A stretch of 21,502 bases of DNA from JANNHP01 sp031404455 (lineage in GTDB: Bacteria; Planctomycetota; JAJSAM01; JAJVHW01). The stretch covers positions 1 to 21,502 of the forward strand of contig JANNHP010000421.1 in NCBI GenBank assembly GCA_031404455.1, given 5' to 3'. Both the position numbers and the translations under genes were made by a program. Within the stretch, counting starts at the first letter, position 1. Each line of letters opens with the position of its first letter. Shown here piece by piece: positions 6,996-14,590 of this stretch. A model generated the notes under the pieces. The model was not told where the DNA came from. It was given only the letters and a program-made list of their open reading frames with translations, and searched no databases.

Positions 6996-8482
6996 GGCGT
7001 TCTCCGAGATCTCGCGCCAGCCGTCGGAGGCGATCTGCGCCGAGTCGATGCGCTGCGCGATCTCGATGGCGGCGCCGGCCGCCGCGCGCGCGCGGCCGGC
7101 AGGTCGCCGTCACCGCGGCACGCCTCGGAGAGGTTCTGGAGGGCGTGGGCCCGCAGCGGATCGAGCCCTAGTCTCTCCGCCAGCGCCACCGCGCGCCCGC
7201 CGCACTCGCGGGCCGCCGCGAAGTCGCGGCGCCCCGTGTGCACGACCGTCAAGTTGACGAGCAGTCGCAGGACGATCGGCTGCTGGTCGGGCTGGGTGAG
7301 GGATCGGAGTGCCGTCTCGAAGGTCGCGAGCGCCTCACCGAAGTCGCCGCGCACTCGCTGGTCGTTGCCGAGGGCCGCGCGGCAGAGTCCGACCATGGCG
7401 GCGTCGCCGGACTCCTGGGCCGCAGCCAGAGCGTCACGGTGGGCCGCCGCTGCGCCTTCCGCGTCGGCCAGATCCAGCCGGATGTCCCCCTCGATGAGGA
7501 GCGAGCGGGCGCGCAGGCGCTCCTCCCCCTTCGCCGCGAGGAGTTCGATCGCCCGCCGGCACGCTGCGACGGCCATCGCGTACTGCCCGGCGCGTTGCCG
7601 CGCGAGCGCGAGATTCTGCAGCGCGGAGATCGCGTCGCGGCGGCTCGACTCTCCGAACTTCTCCATCTCCGCGACCGCCTCCTCCAGCTTCGCGCACGCC
7701 GCCGGGTAGTCGCCTACCTGCCCATCCAGTGTGGCGAGGTTGCGGAGGCAGTTCGCAGCACGGTCGCGCCGCTTGCGCCGGTGCTCGACGTCGAGACGGC
7801 GCGTCCACAGCGTGCGCGCGCGGCCGTATTCGACGAGTTTGGCGAACATCAGACCTGCGTCGTGGAGCGTGTCTCCTTCCATGCGAAGCCAACCGACCTG
7901 CGCCGCTTCGTCCGCGGCTGCGATGAACGCGTCGGCCGCCTCCGCGAGTGCGACGGCGGCGTCGGCCGCCTGGGCTGCCGCGGCGACTCGTCGCAGCCCA
8001 AGACCCAGTTCGTTCGCGAGGCGCGCTCGATCGAACGGCGAGGCGACGTCGCCGGCGCTCCTGACCGCTTCGATCAGCGCCTTCCTGTCCTTTGCGGACT
8101 CGGCACGCCGGAGTGCGGCGGTGATGGACGGCGCGGGCTTCGAGGACGCTGTCTGCGCCACGAATCGCGGAAGCGCTTCGACGTCAGGCGACGCCCGCAA
8201 GGCGAGCGCGAAGACCGTGGCAGTCTCGCCCTCTCCCCGACGACAGAGCTCATCGGCGACGAGCCACGGATCGGGGTCTTCGCTGGCAGCGAGGTCGCGC
8301 AGCTTGACTGCGTCCTTGGCGCGAACCGCCGCGATGACCTCGTCGCTCCGCGCCGCAGCGGTCGCGGGCTCCCCGCCCAAGGCGAGCGCGAGTGTCGTCA
8401 GCACTCCCGACGCTGCGATCATGAGACGTCTCAGCGCCGGTTTCCGCTCCTCCTGACGCACCGCGACTCCGTCGGGGCTCAT
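6926..8482 (-). CDS. N-terminal half of a TPR-CHAT protein (signal/anchor segment plus TPR repeats), frameshifted
   Basis: 518 residues as read from ATG 8482. After a short basic start there is a hydrophobic segment ('LMIAASGVLTTLALALGG', about residues 20-37), a signal peptide or membrane anchor. TPR-like helix pairs follow ('ANCLRNLATLDGQVGDYPAA', 'ALQNLALARQRAGQYAMAVA', 'ALGNDQRVRGDFGEALATFE'). Near residue 463, at the (CG)6 run, the frame changes and the last ~56 residues become Arg/Pro-rich nonsense. The correct continuation ('AIEIAQRIDSAQIASDGW') is in the frame of the CHAT half. The intact protein would be about 980 residues, secreted or membrane-anchored. An in-frame Met at 8422 is a shorter alternative start. 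A TAGCCT box at 8549-8544 may be an internal promoter. Confidence 0.82.
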   Translation of the reverse strand: MSPDGVAVRQEERKPALRRLMIAASGVLTTLALALGGEPATAAARSDEVIAAVRAKDAVKLRDLAASEDPDPWLVADELCRRGEGETATVFALALRASPDVEALPRFVAQTASSKPAPSITAALRRAESAKDRKALIEAVRSAGDVASPFDRARLANELGLGLRRVAAAAQAADAAVALAEAADAFIAAADEAAQVGWLRMEGDTLHDAGLMFAKLVEYGRARTLWTRRLDVEHRRKRRDRAANCLRNLATLDGQVGDYPAACAKLEEAVAEMEKFGESSRRDAISALQNLALARQRAGQYAMAVAACRRAIELLAAKGEERLRARSLLIEGDIRLDLADAEGAAAAHRDALAAAQESGDAAMVGLCRAALGNDQRVRGDFGEALATFETALRSLTQPDQQPIVLRLLVNLTVVHTGRRDFAAARECGGRAVALAERLGLDPLRAHALQNLSEACRGDGDLPAARARRPAPPSRSRSASTRRRSPPTAGARSRRTPWRRTTRRARWRRRGRRSRPCWR

Positions 8483-8586
8483 CGGTCCGCTTCCGCTCGA
8501 GCGACGGGTGAGCGTTCGCGCCCGCGTCGCGTGGCTCCGCCGCAGGCTACGCACAGGAGCCGGCCACCGAAGTCGACTCGAGCGAC

Positions 8587-9054
8587 CTAGGAGTTCGCCG
8601 TGTACGAGAAGGTGGCCGTCGGCCACGTGGCGGGCGCGACGGGGCTGTTGATCTGGATGTTGACCGTGTAGGTCTTCGCTGGGTCCAGATCCGCCGGCAC
8701 CGCTTGGAATTGGATGACCGGCGTGGTGCTCGTCTGGATGCACGCGATCACAGCTGAGACGGTGACGGCTCCGAAGGGCGGGGGGCCGCTGGTGCCCACA
8801 GCGATGCCACCCCCGACCACGCCGACGAAGGCGCTGGTGAAGCCACCCCACGAGCACGCGGTCCTGCTCCCCACGGGGCGGTTGTCGGTGAAATCCATGT
8901 CGGTGATCGAGACCGTTCCGCCGCCGGGCTGCCCCTTCGGCCCGCGCTGCATGCCGCCGCGCTTCGCCGGCTTGGCCTTCCTCGACTTCGCCGGCCGCTT
9001 CGCCTTCGCGGGCTTCTTCGACTTGCCCGCCGACCTCTTCGCCTTCGCCGCCAT
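8587..9054 (-). CDS. Small protein with Lys/Ala-rich histone-H1-like tail and a beta-rich C-terminal domain
   Basis: 155 residues; the ATG at 9054 has GGGAGG about 8 nt upstream. Residues 1-33 are a repetitive Lys/Ala/Arg/Pro tail (MAAKAKRSAGKSKKPAKAKR and on), like the tails of histone-H1-like bacterial proteins. A Gly-rich linker (GGMQRGPKGQPGGG) follows, then a domain of about 105 residues predicted to be mostly beta strands, rich in Thr, Val and Pro and ending 'WPTATFSYTANS'. I do not recognise a family. It heads the probable operon, 104 nt before the TPR-CHAT gene. The tail and linker make it a candidate substrate or partner of the two peptidases downstream, but this is inference from position only. 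Confidence 0.7.
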   Translation of the reverse strand: MAAKAKRSAGKSKKPAKAKRPAKSRKAKPAKRGGMQRGPKGQPGGGTVSITDMDFTDNRPVGSRTACSWGGFTSAFVGVVGGGIAVGTSGPPPFGAVTVSAVIACIQTSTTPVIQFQAVPADLDPAKTYTVNIQINSPVAPATWPTATFSYTANS

Positions 9055-9195
9055 GATCGAGTCCCTCCCTGACGTCTCTCGCGCCGTTCCCACCCGGGAC
9101 GACGGTCTCACTCTCGCCGAGTCGGGGGGCGTTCCGTCAACAGGCAAATCCGCCGACGGCCGCGTGGCGGCGCCGCGCTACGCCGCGCACGTCGT

Positions 9196-9218
9196 GCTCG
9201 ACTCGGCACGAGTCGAGC
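9196..9218. terminator. Perfect 10-bp hairpin in the ABC/small-protein gap
   Basis: GCTCGACTCG (9196-9205), loop GCA, CGAGTCGAGC (9209-9218). No U-tract follows on either strand, so it may be a stability or REP-like element rather than an intrinsic terminator. Confidence 0.4.
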
Positions 9219-9223
9219 GAGGC

Positions 9224-9329
9224 GTCCGCAGCTTGATCCGCCTGCGGATCAGGCTGCGCCCCGCCTGTCATCCGCAGCGCGGATGACGAGCGGTCCGCAG
9301 CCTGAATCCGACGCGTCGGATCAGGCTGC
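9224..9329. repeat. Two copies of a REP-like palindrome flanking a third hairpin
   Basis: Copy 1 begins GTCCGCAG at 9224; its stem pairs 9228-9241 with 9244-9257 (14 bp, one G-T). Copy 2 begins GTCCGCAG at 9293; its stem spans 9297-9329 with one bulged A. Both share the core GCAGC-TGATCCG...CGGATCAGGCTGC. Between them GTCATCCGC-AGC-GCGGATGAC (9267-9287) is another perfect stem. Copy 2 contains the stop codon of the ABC exporter gene. The 266-bp gap 9055-9320 holds these hairpins and the upstream region of the small-protein gene; I see no other gene in it. Confidence 0.65.
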
Positions 9330-11135
9330 GAACTGCAGTCGGTGCAGCGTCGCGTAGATCCCGCCCTGTTTCAGCAGTTCCGCGTGCGATCCCTCTTCGC
9401 GGAGTCGCCCGTGATGGAACACGAGGATGCGGTTCGCGCGGCGGATCGTCGAGAGGCGGTGCGCGATGACGATCGTCGTGCGGCCCACTTGCAGCCGATC
9501 GAGCGCCTTCTGGATGAGGTGCTCGGTCTCGGAGTCGACGCTGCTCGTCGCCTCGTCGAGGACGTGGACGGCCGGGTCCTGCGCGAGCGCGCGTGCGAGC
9601 GCGAGGAGTTGCCGCTCGCCGACGCTGAACTGCGCGCCGCGTTCGGCGACGGGGGAGGCGAGACCGAGCGGGAGTTTCGCGATCACCCGATCCGCGCCGA
9701 CGGCCTCGCACGCGGCGAGGAGTTCGTCGCGCGTGAGCGACTCGTCGCCCATGCGCAGGTTCTCCTCGATCGTCCCTGCGAAGAGGAACACGTCCTGCGG
9801 CACCACGGCGACGCCGCCGCGCAGCGCGCGGAGGTCGTACTCGCGCACGTCATGGCCGTCCACGAGCACGCGGCCCGAGTCCACGTCGTAGAGACGCGTG
9901 AGGAGACCCGCGATCGTCGTCTTGCCCGCGCCGGTCGCGCCGACGACGGCGATCGTCTCGCCGGGCGCGACGGCGAAGCTGACGTCCTCGATCACGCGGC
10001 GGCTCTCCTCGTACGAGAACGCCACGTTCTCGAAACGAACTTCGCCGCGCAGCCTCACAGGCGCGAGCGCGTCCGGCGGCGAGACGAGATCCGGCGCGCG
10101 GTCGAGGAGCCCGAAGAGCCGCTCAGCCGACGCCATCGAGCCCTGCAGGAGGTTGAACTTCTCGGAGAGGTCGCGCATCGGGTTGAAGAAGAGCTCGAGC
10201 AGGAAGAAGAACTGCGTGAGCTTCCCGAACGTCATCTCGCCGCCGAGGATCAGGCGCCCGCCGTACCAGATGAGGAGCGCTTTCCCGAACGCGAGGAAGA
10301 GCTCCATCGCGGGGAAGAAGTAAGCGAAGTTCTGGACCGTCGACTGGTGGGCGAGGCAGAGGTCCTTGTTCTCGCGCTCGAACCGCGTGCGGACCTTTGG
10401 CTCCTGCACGAACGACTGGATGACGCGCACGCCCTGGATCGATTCCTGCAGCGTCGAGTTGACGACGGCGACGCGCTCTCGCACGAGCCGGAAGGCGCGC
10501 CGCGACGAGTTGCGGAAGATCCGCACCACGAAGAAGAGCGGCGGGATCACCGCGAACGTGACGAGCGCGAGGCGCCAGTCGAGGATGAGCATCCACGCGA
10601 CGATGAAGACGAGCTGGAAGACGTCCTGGAAGATCGCGTCGAGTCCCGACGTCAGCAGTTCCGAGAGCGCCTCCACGTCGGAGACGACGCGCGTGATGAG
10701 GCGGCCGACCGGGTTCCTGTCGTAGAAGCGCAGCGGTTGCCGCTGCACGTGCGCGAAGACCTCCACGCGCAGGTCGCGCATCGCGTTCTGCGCCACGCGA
10801 TTGATCCAGCGCGTCTCCATCACCTTGAGGGCGGTGGACGCAAGGACGAGCGCCGCGGCCATCCCGGCGCCGAGCGCGATGTCGCGGGCGACGTCTTCGG
10901 CGCGCTCCGGGCCGAGCTTCGTGGCGAGTGCGAGCGGCCCGTCGATCAGGAGCTTCAGCACCTCGCTCACGGCGACGTCGAGCGCCACGGTCACGAGCAT
11001 GGTGAGGACCGCGGCGACGAACATCCACCGGTACGGTGCGACGTAGCCGAGCATCCTGCGCACGATCCGCGCGTCGAACGCCTTGCCCGACACGGTGTCG
11101 GAGTCCTTCTGGAAGGCCTCGGGCTTCGCGCTCAC
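9321..11135 (-). CDS. ABC exporter half-transporter, subunit B (canonical Walker B, degenerate signature)
   Basis: 604 residues: an ABC_membrane domain with six predicted helices (residues ~30-330), then a nucleotide-binding domain with Walker A GATGAGKTT (399-407), Q-loop 'VVPQDVFLF', signature FSVGERQ (503-509), Walker B 'VHVLDEATSSVD' with catalytic Glu528, and H-loop His559. The signature departs from LSGGQ while Walker B is intact. The GTG at 11135 overlaps the stop of the upstream exporter gene by 4 nt (GTGA), with GGAGG just before it, so the two are translated together. MdlB/BmrD-type exporters are the nearest architecture I know. The substrate cannot be read from the sequence; lipid or drug export is typical. 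Confidence 0.9.
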   Translation of the reverse strand: MSAKPEAFQKDSDTVSGKAFDARIVRRMLGYVAPYRWMFVAAVLTMLVTVALDVAVSEVLKLLIDGPLALATKLGPERAEDVARDIALGAGMAAALVLASTALKVMETRWINRVAQNAMRDLRVEVFAHVQRQPLRFYDRNPVGRLITRVVSDVEALSELLTSGLDAIFQDVFQLVFIVAWMLILDWRLALVTFAVIPPLFFVVRIFRNSSRRAFRLVRERVAVVNSTLQESIQGVRVIQSFVQEPKVRTRFERENKDLCLAHQSTVQNFAYFFPAMELFLAFGKALLIWYGGRLILGGEMTFGKLTQFFFLLELFFNPMRDLSEKFNLLQGSMASAERLFGLLDRAPDLVSPPDALAPVRLRGEVRFENVAFSYEESRRVIEDVSFAVAPGETIAVVGATGAGKTTIAGLLTRLYDVDSGRVLVDGHDVREYDLRALRGGVAVVPQDVFLFAGTIEENLRMGDESLTRDELLAACEAVGADRVIAKLPLGLASPVAERGAQFSVGERQLLALARALAQDPAVHVLDEATSSVDSETEHLIQKALDRLQVGRTTIVIAHRLSTIRRANRILVFHHGRLREEGSHAELLKQGGIYATLHRLQFAA

Positions 11136-12880
11136 GCTGCCTCCAGCGCTTCCTCGAGCGACTGGCGCTGTGCCAGGCGCGCGTAGGTGCCGCCCGCGCG
11201 CAGCAGTTCCTCGTGCGTGCCCTTTTCGGCGACGCGGCCCGCCTCGAGGACGACGATCTCGTCCGCGAGGCGCGCCGCCGCGATCCGGTGCGTGACGAGG
11301 AGCGTCGTGCGTCCCTTCAGCACCTCGTCGCGCAGGTTCGCGAGGATCTCGGACTCGGTGCGCGCGTCGACCGCCGAGAGGCAGTCGTCGAGGAGCAGGA
11401 GCTGCGGGTCCACGGCGAGGGCGCGCGCGATCGCCGTGCGCTGACGCTGTCCGCCTGAGAGGTTGACGCCGCGTTCGCCGAGGATCGTGTCGAAGCGCTG
11501 CGGGAGGGCGTCGATGTCCGGGAGGATGCGCGCCGCGCGGGCGGCGTTCTCGATGCGTGCGTCGTCCTGCGGCACGAGACCGAAGCCGACGTTCTCGCGG
11601 ATCGTGTCGCTGAAGAGGAACGTGTCCTGCGGGACGTAGCCGGTCGCCCGGCGCAGGTCCGCGAGTGCGAGCTTCTCGACGGGGACGCCGTCGAGGAACA
11701 CCGTGCCGGGCGGCGGATCGACGAGACGCGGGACGAGCGAGAGCAGCGTGCTCTTGCCCGATCCGGTCGGGCCGACGACGGCGACGGTCGTCCCGGCGGG
11801 CACGCGGAACGACACGTTTGCGAGCGCGGGCGCACCGGCCGTCGCGTGCGTGAACGTGAGATCCCTGAACTCGATCTCGCCGCGGATCGTCGCGATCCGG
11901 ACGGGCAACTCGGGGTCCGCGACGTCGGGCGGGTCCTCGAGCATCGCGGCGAGGCGGCCCATCGCGACCTTGCCGCGCTGCCAGAGCGCGATGACCCAGC
12001 CGAGCGAGATCATCGGCCACATCAACATGAGGCCGTACTGGTGGAAGGCGACGAACTGGCCGAGCGTCAGCTCGCGCCGCGACATCATGCCGAAGCCGAC
12101 GAAGATCGTGAGGACGAGGCCCATTCCCTTCATCAGCCCGATCACCGGATAGAAGAACGCCTGCACGTTCGCGCTGCGCAGGTTCGCGTTGCGCGAACGC
12201 TCGGCCGCCTCGCGGAACGCGGTGACCTCGCGCTCCTCGCGGGCGAACGACTTCACGACGCGCACGCCGGCGAAACTCTCCTGCGCGCGCGTGGACATCG
12301 CCGCCTGCGTCTCCTGCACCTGGACCGACGCTTCGTGCATCCGCGGCGCGACGAAGAGCGTTCCGAACGCGATGCCCGCGAGCGGCACGAGGTTCAGCAG
12401 CGTCAGCGCCGGGCTCATGTCCCACATCACCCACACCGCGACGGGCAGTACGACCACGGTGTTGAGGATGTACATCAGGCCAGGGCCGACGCTCATCCGC
12501 ACGGCCTCGACGTCGGAGGTGAAGCGCGAGAGGATGTCGCCGGTGTGGTGGCGCGCCATCCACGCAGGGCTGCGGCGGAGCAGTCGCTCGAAGAGGCGGT
12601 CGCGGAGCCCGCGTTCCAGCTCCCGAGAGACGCCGACGAGGTTCTTCCGCATCACGTACTGGAAGACGCCGCGGATCGCCGTGATCAGGAGGAAGACGCC
12701 GGCCCATCGCGTCGCGGCTTCGACGTCGGGCGCTGCGGCGTCCAGCGAGTCGAACGCGTGGAGCACGGCGATCGGGCCGAACGACTGGGCGACCTGGGTG
12801 AGCACGATCGCCACGCCACCGGCCACGATCGCCGTCCGCCACGGGCGGACGAGGGGCAGCAGCAGGGCGAAGCCGCGCAA
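11132..12880 (-). CDS. ABC exporter half-transporter, subunit A (degenerate Walker B, canonical signature)
   Basis: 582 residues from the TTG at 12880: six-helix transmembrane domain, then a nucleotide-binding domain with Walker A GPTGSGKST (370-378), Q-loop 'YVPQDTFLF', signature LSGGQ (474-478), and Walker B 'LLLLDDCLSAVD', where Asp499 replaces the catalytic Glu. H-loop His531 is present. This pairs with the downstream subunit as a heterodimer: its degenerate Walker B faces the partner's odd signature, and its LSGGQ faces the partner's intact Walker B. The start is uncertain. No ATG lies near the expected N-terminus; TTG 12880 gives the usual half-transporter length, and a TTG at 13030 would add 50 unlikely residues that overlap the RNA candidate. 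GGTAAAAC upstream may be part of a promoter. Confidence 0.88.
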   Translation of the reverse strand: MRGFALLLPLVRPWRTAIVAGGVAIVLTQVAQSFGPIAVLHAFDSLDAAAPDVEAATRWAGVFLLITAIRGVFQYVMRKNLVGVSRELERGLRDRLFERLLRRSPAWMARHHTGDILSRFTSDVEAVRMSVGPGLMYILNTVVVLPVAVWVMWDMSPALTLLNLVPLAGIAFGTLFVAPRMHEASVQVQETQAAMSTRAQESFAGVRVVKSFAREEREVTAFREAAERSRNANLRSANVQAFFYPVIGLMKGMGLVLTIFVGFGMMSRRELTLGQFVAFHQYGLMLMWPMISLGWVIALWQRGKVAMGRLAAMLEDPPDVADPELPVRIATIRGEIEFRDLTFTHATAGAPALANVSFRVPAGTTVAVVGPTGSGKSTLLSLVPRLVDPPPGTVFLDGVPVEKLALADLRRATGYVPQDTFLFSDTIRENVGFGLVPQDDARIENAARAARILPDIDALPQRFDTILGERGVNLSGGQRQRTAIARALAVDPQLLLLDDCLSAVDARTESEILANLRDEVLKGRTTLLVTHRIAAARLADEIVVLEAGRVAEKGTHEELLRAGGTYARLAQRQSLEEALEAA

Positions 12881-13010
12881 GCGGGGCGTTTTACCAACGT
12901 CGCGACTCCAGGCTCCATTCCGAGCGTGCCGCGCGGCTGGCTCGTGCGGATTCGCTCGAGGATGGGCGGGTCCGACTCGCCCCGCGGCAGCCCGGCGAGC
13001 GGTCCGATGC

Positions 13011-13233
13011 TCGAAATCCCTGTCCTGCAACGACTTGGGGTTCGACCCTCGAGCCGCGAGGAGGAATGGCCCAGGGGTTGCTAATCCCGGACGGACACGC
13101 CGGGGTGGTCCCGGTGGGTCTGTCTCAAGCAGGTGCCTGGAGCAGATCTAGGAAGTCGTTCTCGACGTTTCGACCCTGATATCCCTGATCTAAGCCCCAA
13201 CCAACCCGACAGTCACCAGGCCCTGTGTCGTCG
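13011..13233 (+). ncRNA. Candidate structured non-coding RNA upstream of an intrinsic terminator
   Basis: There is no protein gene in 12881-13588, but this part folds into a rod. AACGACTT (13029-13036) pairs with AAGTCGTT (13153-13160). CCAGG (13071-13075) pairs with CCTGG (13136-13140), and TTGCT (13078-13082) with AGCAG (13128-13132). The tip is a 15-bp stem with one mismatch, 13090-13104/13110-13124, loop GTGGT. An outer TCGAAA (13011-13016)/TTTCGA (13168-13173) pair is possible. The stems use several G-U pairs that would be A-C mismatches on the other strand, favouring plus-strand RNA, and a strong terminator follows. The rod shape recalls 6S RNA. I find no SRP, tmRNA or RNase P signature. 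The 5' end and promoter are not located, and 12881-13010 and 13269-13588 show nothing else I can name. Confidence 0.4.
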
Positions 13234-13268
13234 AAGAGGCCCCGCCCGCAACGGGGCCTCTTCTATTT
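13234..13268 (+). terminator. Intrinsic terminator
   Basis: An 11-bp stem AAGAGGCCCCG (13234-13244)/CGGGGCCTCTT (13252-13262), loop CCCGCAA, followed by the T-rich CTATTT on the plus strand. The minus-strand side lacks a T run, so it acts on plus-strand transcription. No plus-strand protein gene precedes it, which implies an upstream RNA. Confidence 0.75.
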
Positions 13269-13588
13269 CCCGAGCGCCACGGCGTGAACGCGCGGCCTGA
13301 AGCCGCTGCGGTCGCCGCGCGCTCCCGCGCGTGAACGCGCAGTGCGGCCGATCTCGAAACGCTGCGCGGACGTCCGTCCCGCAATCGCGGCTCCCGCCGC
13401 GCCCGAGCCTTCCGCTCACCGGGCGATTCGTACCTACATGATGGGGAGTTATCGGAAAGCTCTACCGCATATCGTGGAAATCGACTTGCGCGCGGCGAAG
13501 CCGTCGATAGCCTTCGGCGTGACCTTGCTCCGAGCCGCCATGCGTGGGCGGCTGGGGCGAGGGAGGCGGCGGCGAAGGGAGCGGTGAC

Positions 13589-14590
13589 GTGAGTACCAAC
13601 ATGGGCAATCTGGAGAAGCTGGGGATCCTCGTGATCGTGATCCTCGTGGTCGTGGTCGGCGTGGTGGCGATCACGCCGAAAGCCACGGTCGACGAGCGCC
13701 TGATGCCGGAGATGGCGGCGGGCGAGTCGGCCCAGGAGCCCGAGGTGCTCGAGCCAGTGGCGCCGCCGGCGCCGGGCGACCCCTCGAAGCCCGTCGATCC
13801 GTGGCCCACGGCCGACGGCAGGCAGACCGAACTGAAGCCCCTCAGCGGCGGAGCGGCTCCGGTGGATCCGACGGCAAAGGTCGCCACCGACCTCGCGCCG
13901 CCGGCGCCGTCCTTCCGCACCGTGAAGATCCAGAAGGGCGACACGCCCGCCAAGCTCGCGAAGCGCGAACTCGGCAGCGGCACGCGCTACCAGGAGATCC
14001 TCGACGCGAACCCGGGCCTCGTCGCGACGAAGCTGCAGGCGGGCAAGGACATCAGGATCCCCGTGGCGGCCGCGAAGGCGCCCGAATTGCCGTCGGAACC
14101 CGTGAGGAGCGCCGCCGGACCGCTTCCCGGCACGCCGACGCCCACTGCGTCCGAGCGGATCTACGTGGTCAAGAAGGGCGACACGCTCTCGTCGATCGCG
14201 TCGCGCGAGATGGGCTCCGCCAACAAGTGGCGCGAACTGCTCACCGCGAACGACGACGTGCTGCACGGGTCGACCGCGCTGAAACTCAACACGAAGCTGC
14301 GCATCCCCGCGGGCGCGAAATCGACGAACACTCTGGCCGATCCCGCTCCGGCGACGGGCGCCCCGAGCGTCCCGCCCGTTTCGGCGGAGACCCCGTCCGC
14401 CCCGCTCGCCCCGGCGGCGGGCGAGCGCGAATACGTCGTCAAGTCGGGCGACTCGCTCTGGCTCATCGCCAGGAACGAGATGGGTTCCGAGAAGTTCCTC
14501 CCGGCGCTGCGCTCGGCGAACGCCGGAGTCCTCGGTGGCTCCGACAGCCTCAAGGTCGGCACCACTCTGAAGATCCCGGCCGCGAAGTAG
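13589..14590 (+). CDS. Membrane-anchored protein with three LysM domains
   Basis: 333 residues. One transmembrane helix (~11-28, 'LGILVIVILVVVVGVVAI') anchors a Pro/Ala-rich periplasmic stalk followed by three LysM modules at about 108-160, 188-238 and 278-332. Each begins with a KGD/SGD core ('VKIQKGDTPAKLAKRELG', 'YVVKKGDTLSSIASREMG', 'YVVKSGDSLWLIARNEMG') and ends with 'L.IP'. LysM modules bind peptidoglycan, so the protein probably ties the inner membrane to the cell wall or positions a partner there. No enzymatic domain is attached. The GTG at 13589 has GGGAG 7 nt upstream; an ATG at 13601 is an alternative. The gene's stop touches the second long palindrome. Confidence 0.88.
   Translation: MSTNMGNLEKLGILVIVILVVVVGVVAITPKATVDERLMPEMAAGESAQEPEVLEPVAPPAPGDPSKPVDPWPTADGRQTELKPLSGGAAPVDPTAKVATDLAPPAPSFRTVKIQKGDTPAKLAKRELGSGTRYQEILDANPGLVATKLQAGKDIRIPVAAAKAPELPSEPVRSAAGPLPGTPTPTASERIYVVKKGDTLSSIASREMGSANKWRELLTANDDVLHGSTALKLNTKLRIPAGAKSTNTLADPAPATGAPSVPPVSAETPSAPLAPAAGEREYVVKSGDSLWLIARNEMGSEKFLPALRSANAGVLGGSDSLKVGTTLKIPAAK

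Noticed and set aside
7070..7100. Programmed ribosomal frameshift in the TPR-CHAT gene
   Set aside because: No slippery heptamer or clear downstream stimulator was seen; a CG-repeat length change is simpler.
5499..7709. Very long plus-strand open frame opposite the CHAT gene, and similar ones opposite the ABC, dehydrogenase and hldE genes
   Set aside because: Composition is Arg/Ala/Asp/His-rich with no motifs; these are the usual antisense shadows in high-GC coding DNA.
3576..9054. Type III-E CRISPR-like TPR-CHAT (craspase) system
   Set aside because: No CRISPR repeats or Cas7-Cas11 fusion are present, and the TPR-CHAT protein has a signal or anchor segment.
13061..13090. tRNA-Ser(GCU)-like piece (GGAGGAATGG start and a GGGG-TTGCTAA-TCCC anticodon-like arm)
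   Set aside because: There is no room for a D arm, no T arm or CCA-like 3' end follows, and the bases pair better in the larger rod structure.
13011..13233. SRP RNA, tmRNA or RNase P RNA
   Set aside because: The conserved core sequences of these RNAs were not found on either strand.
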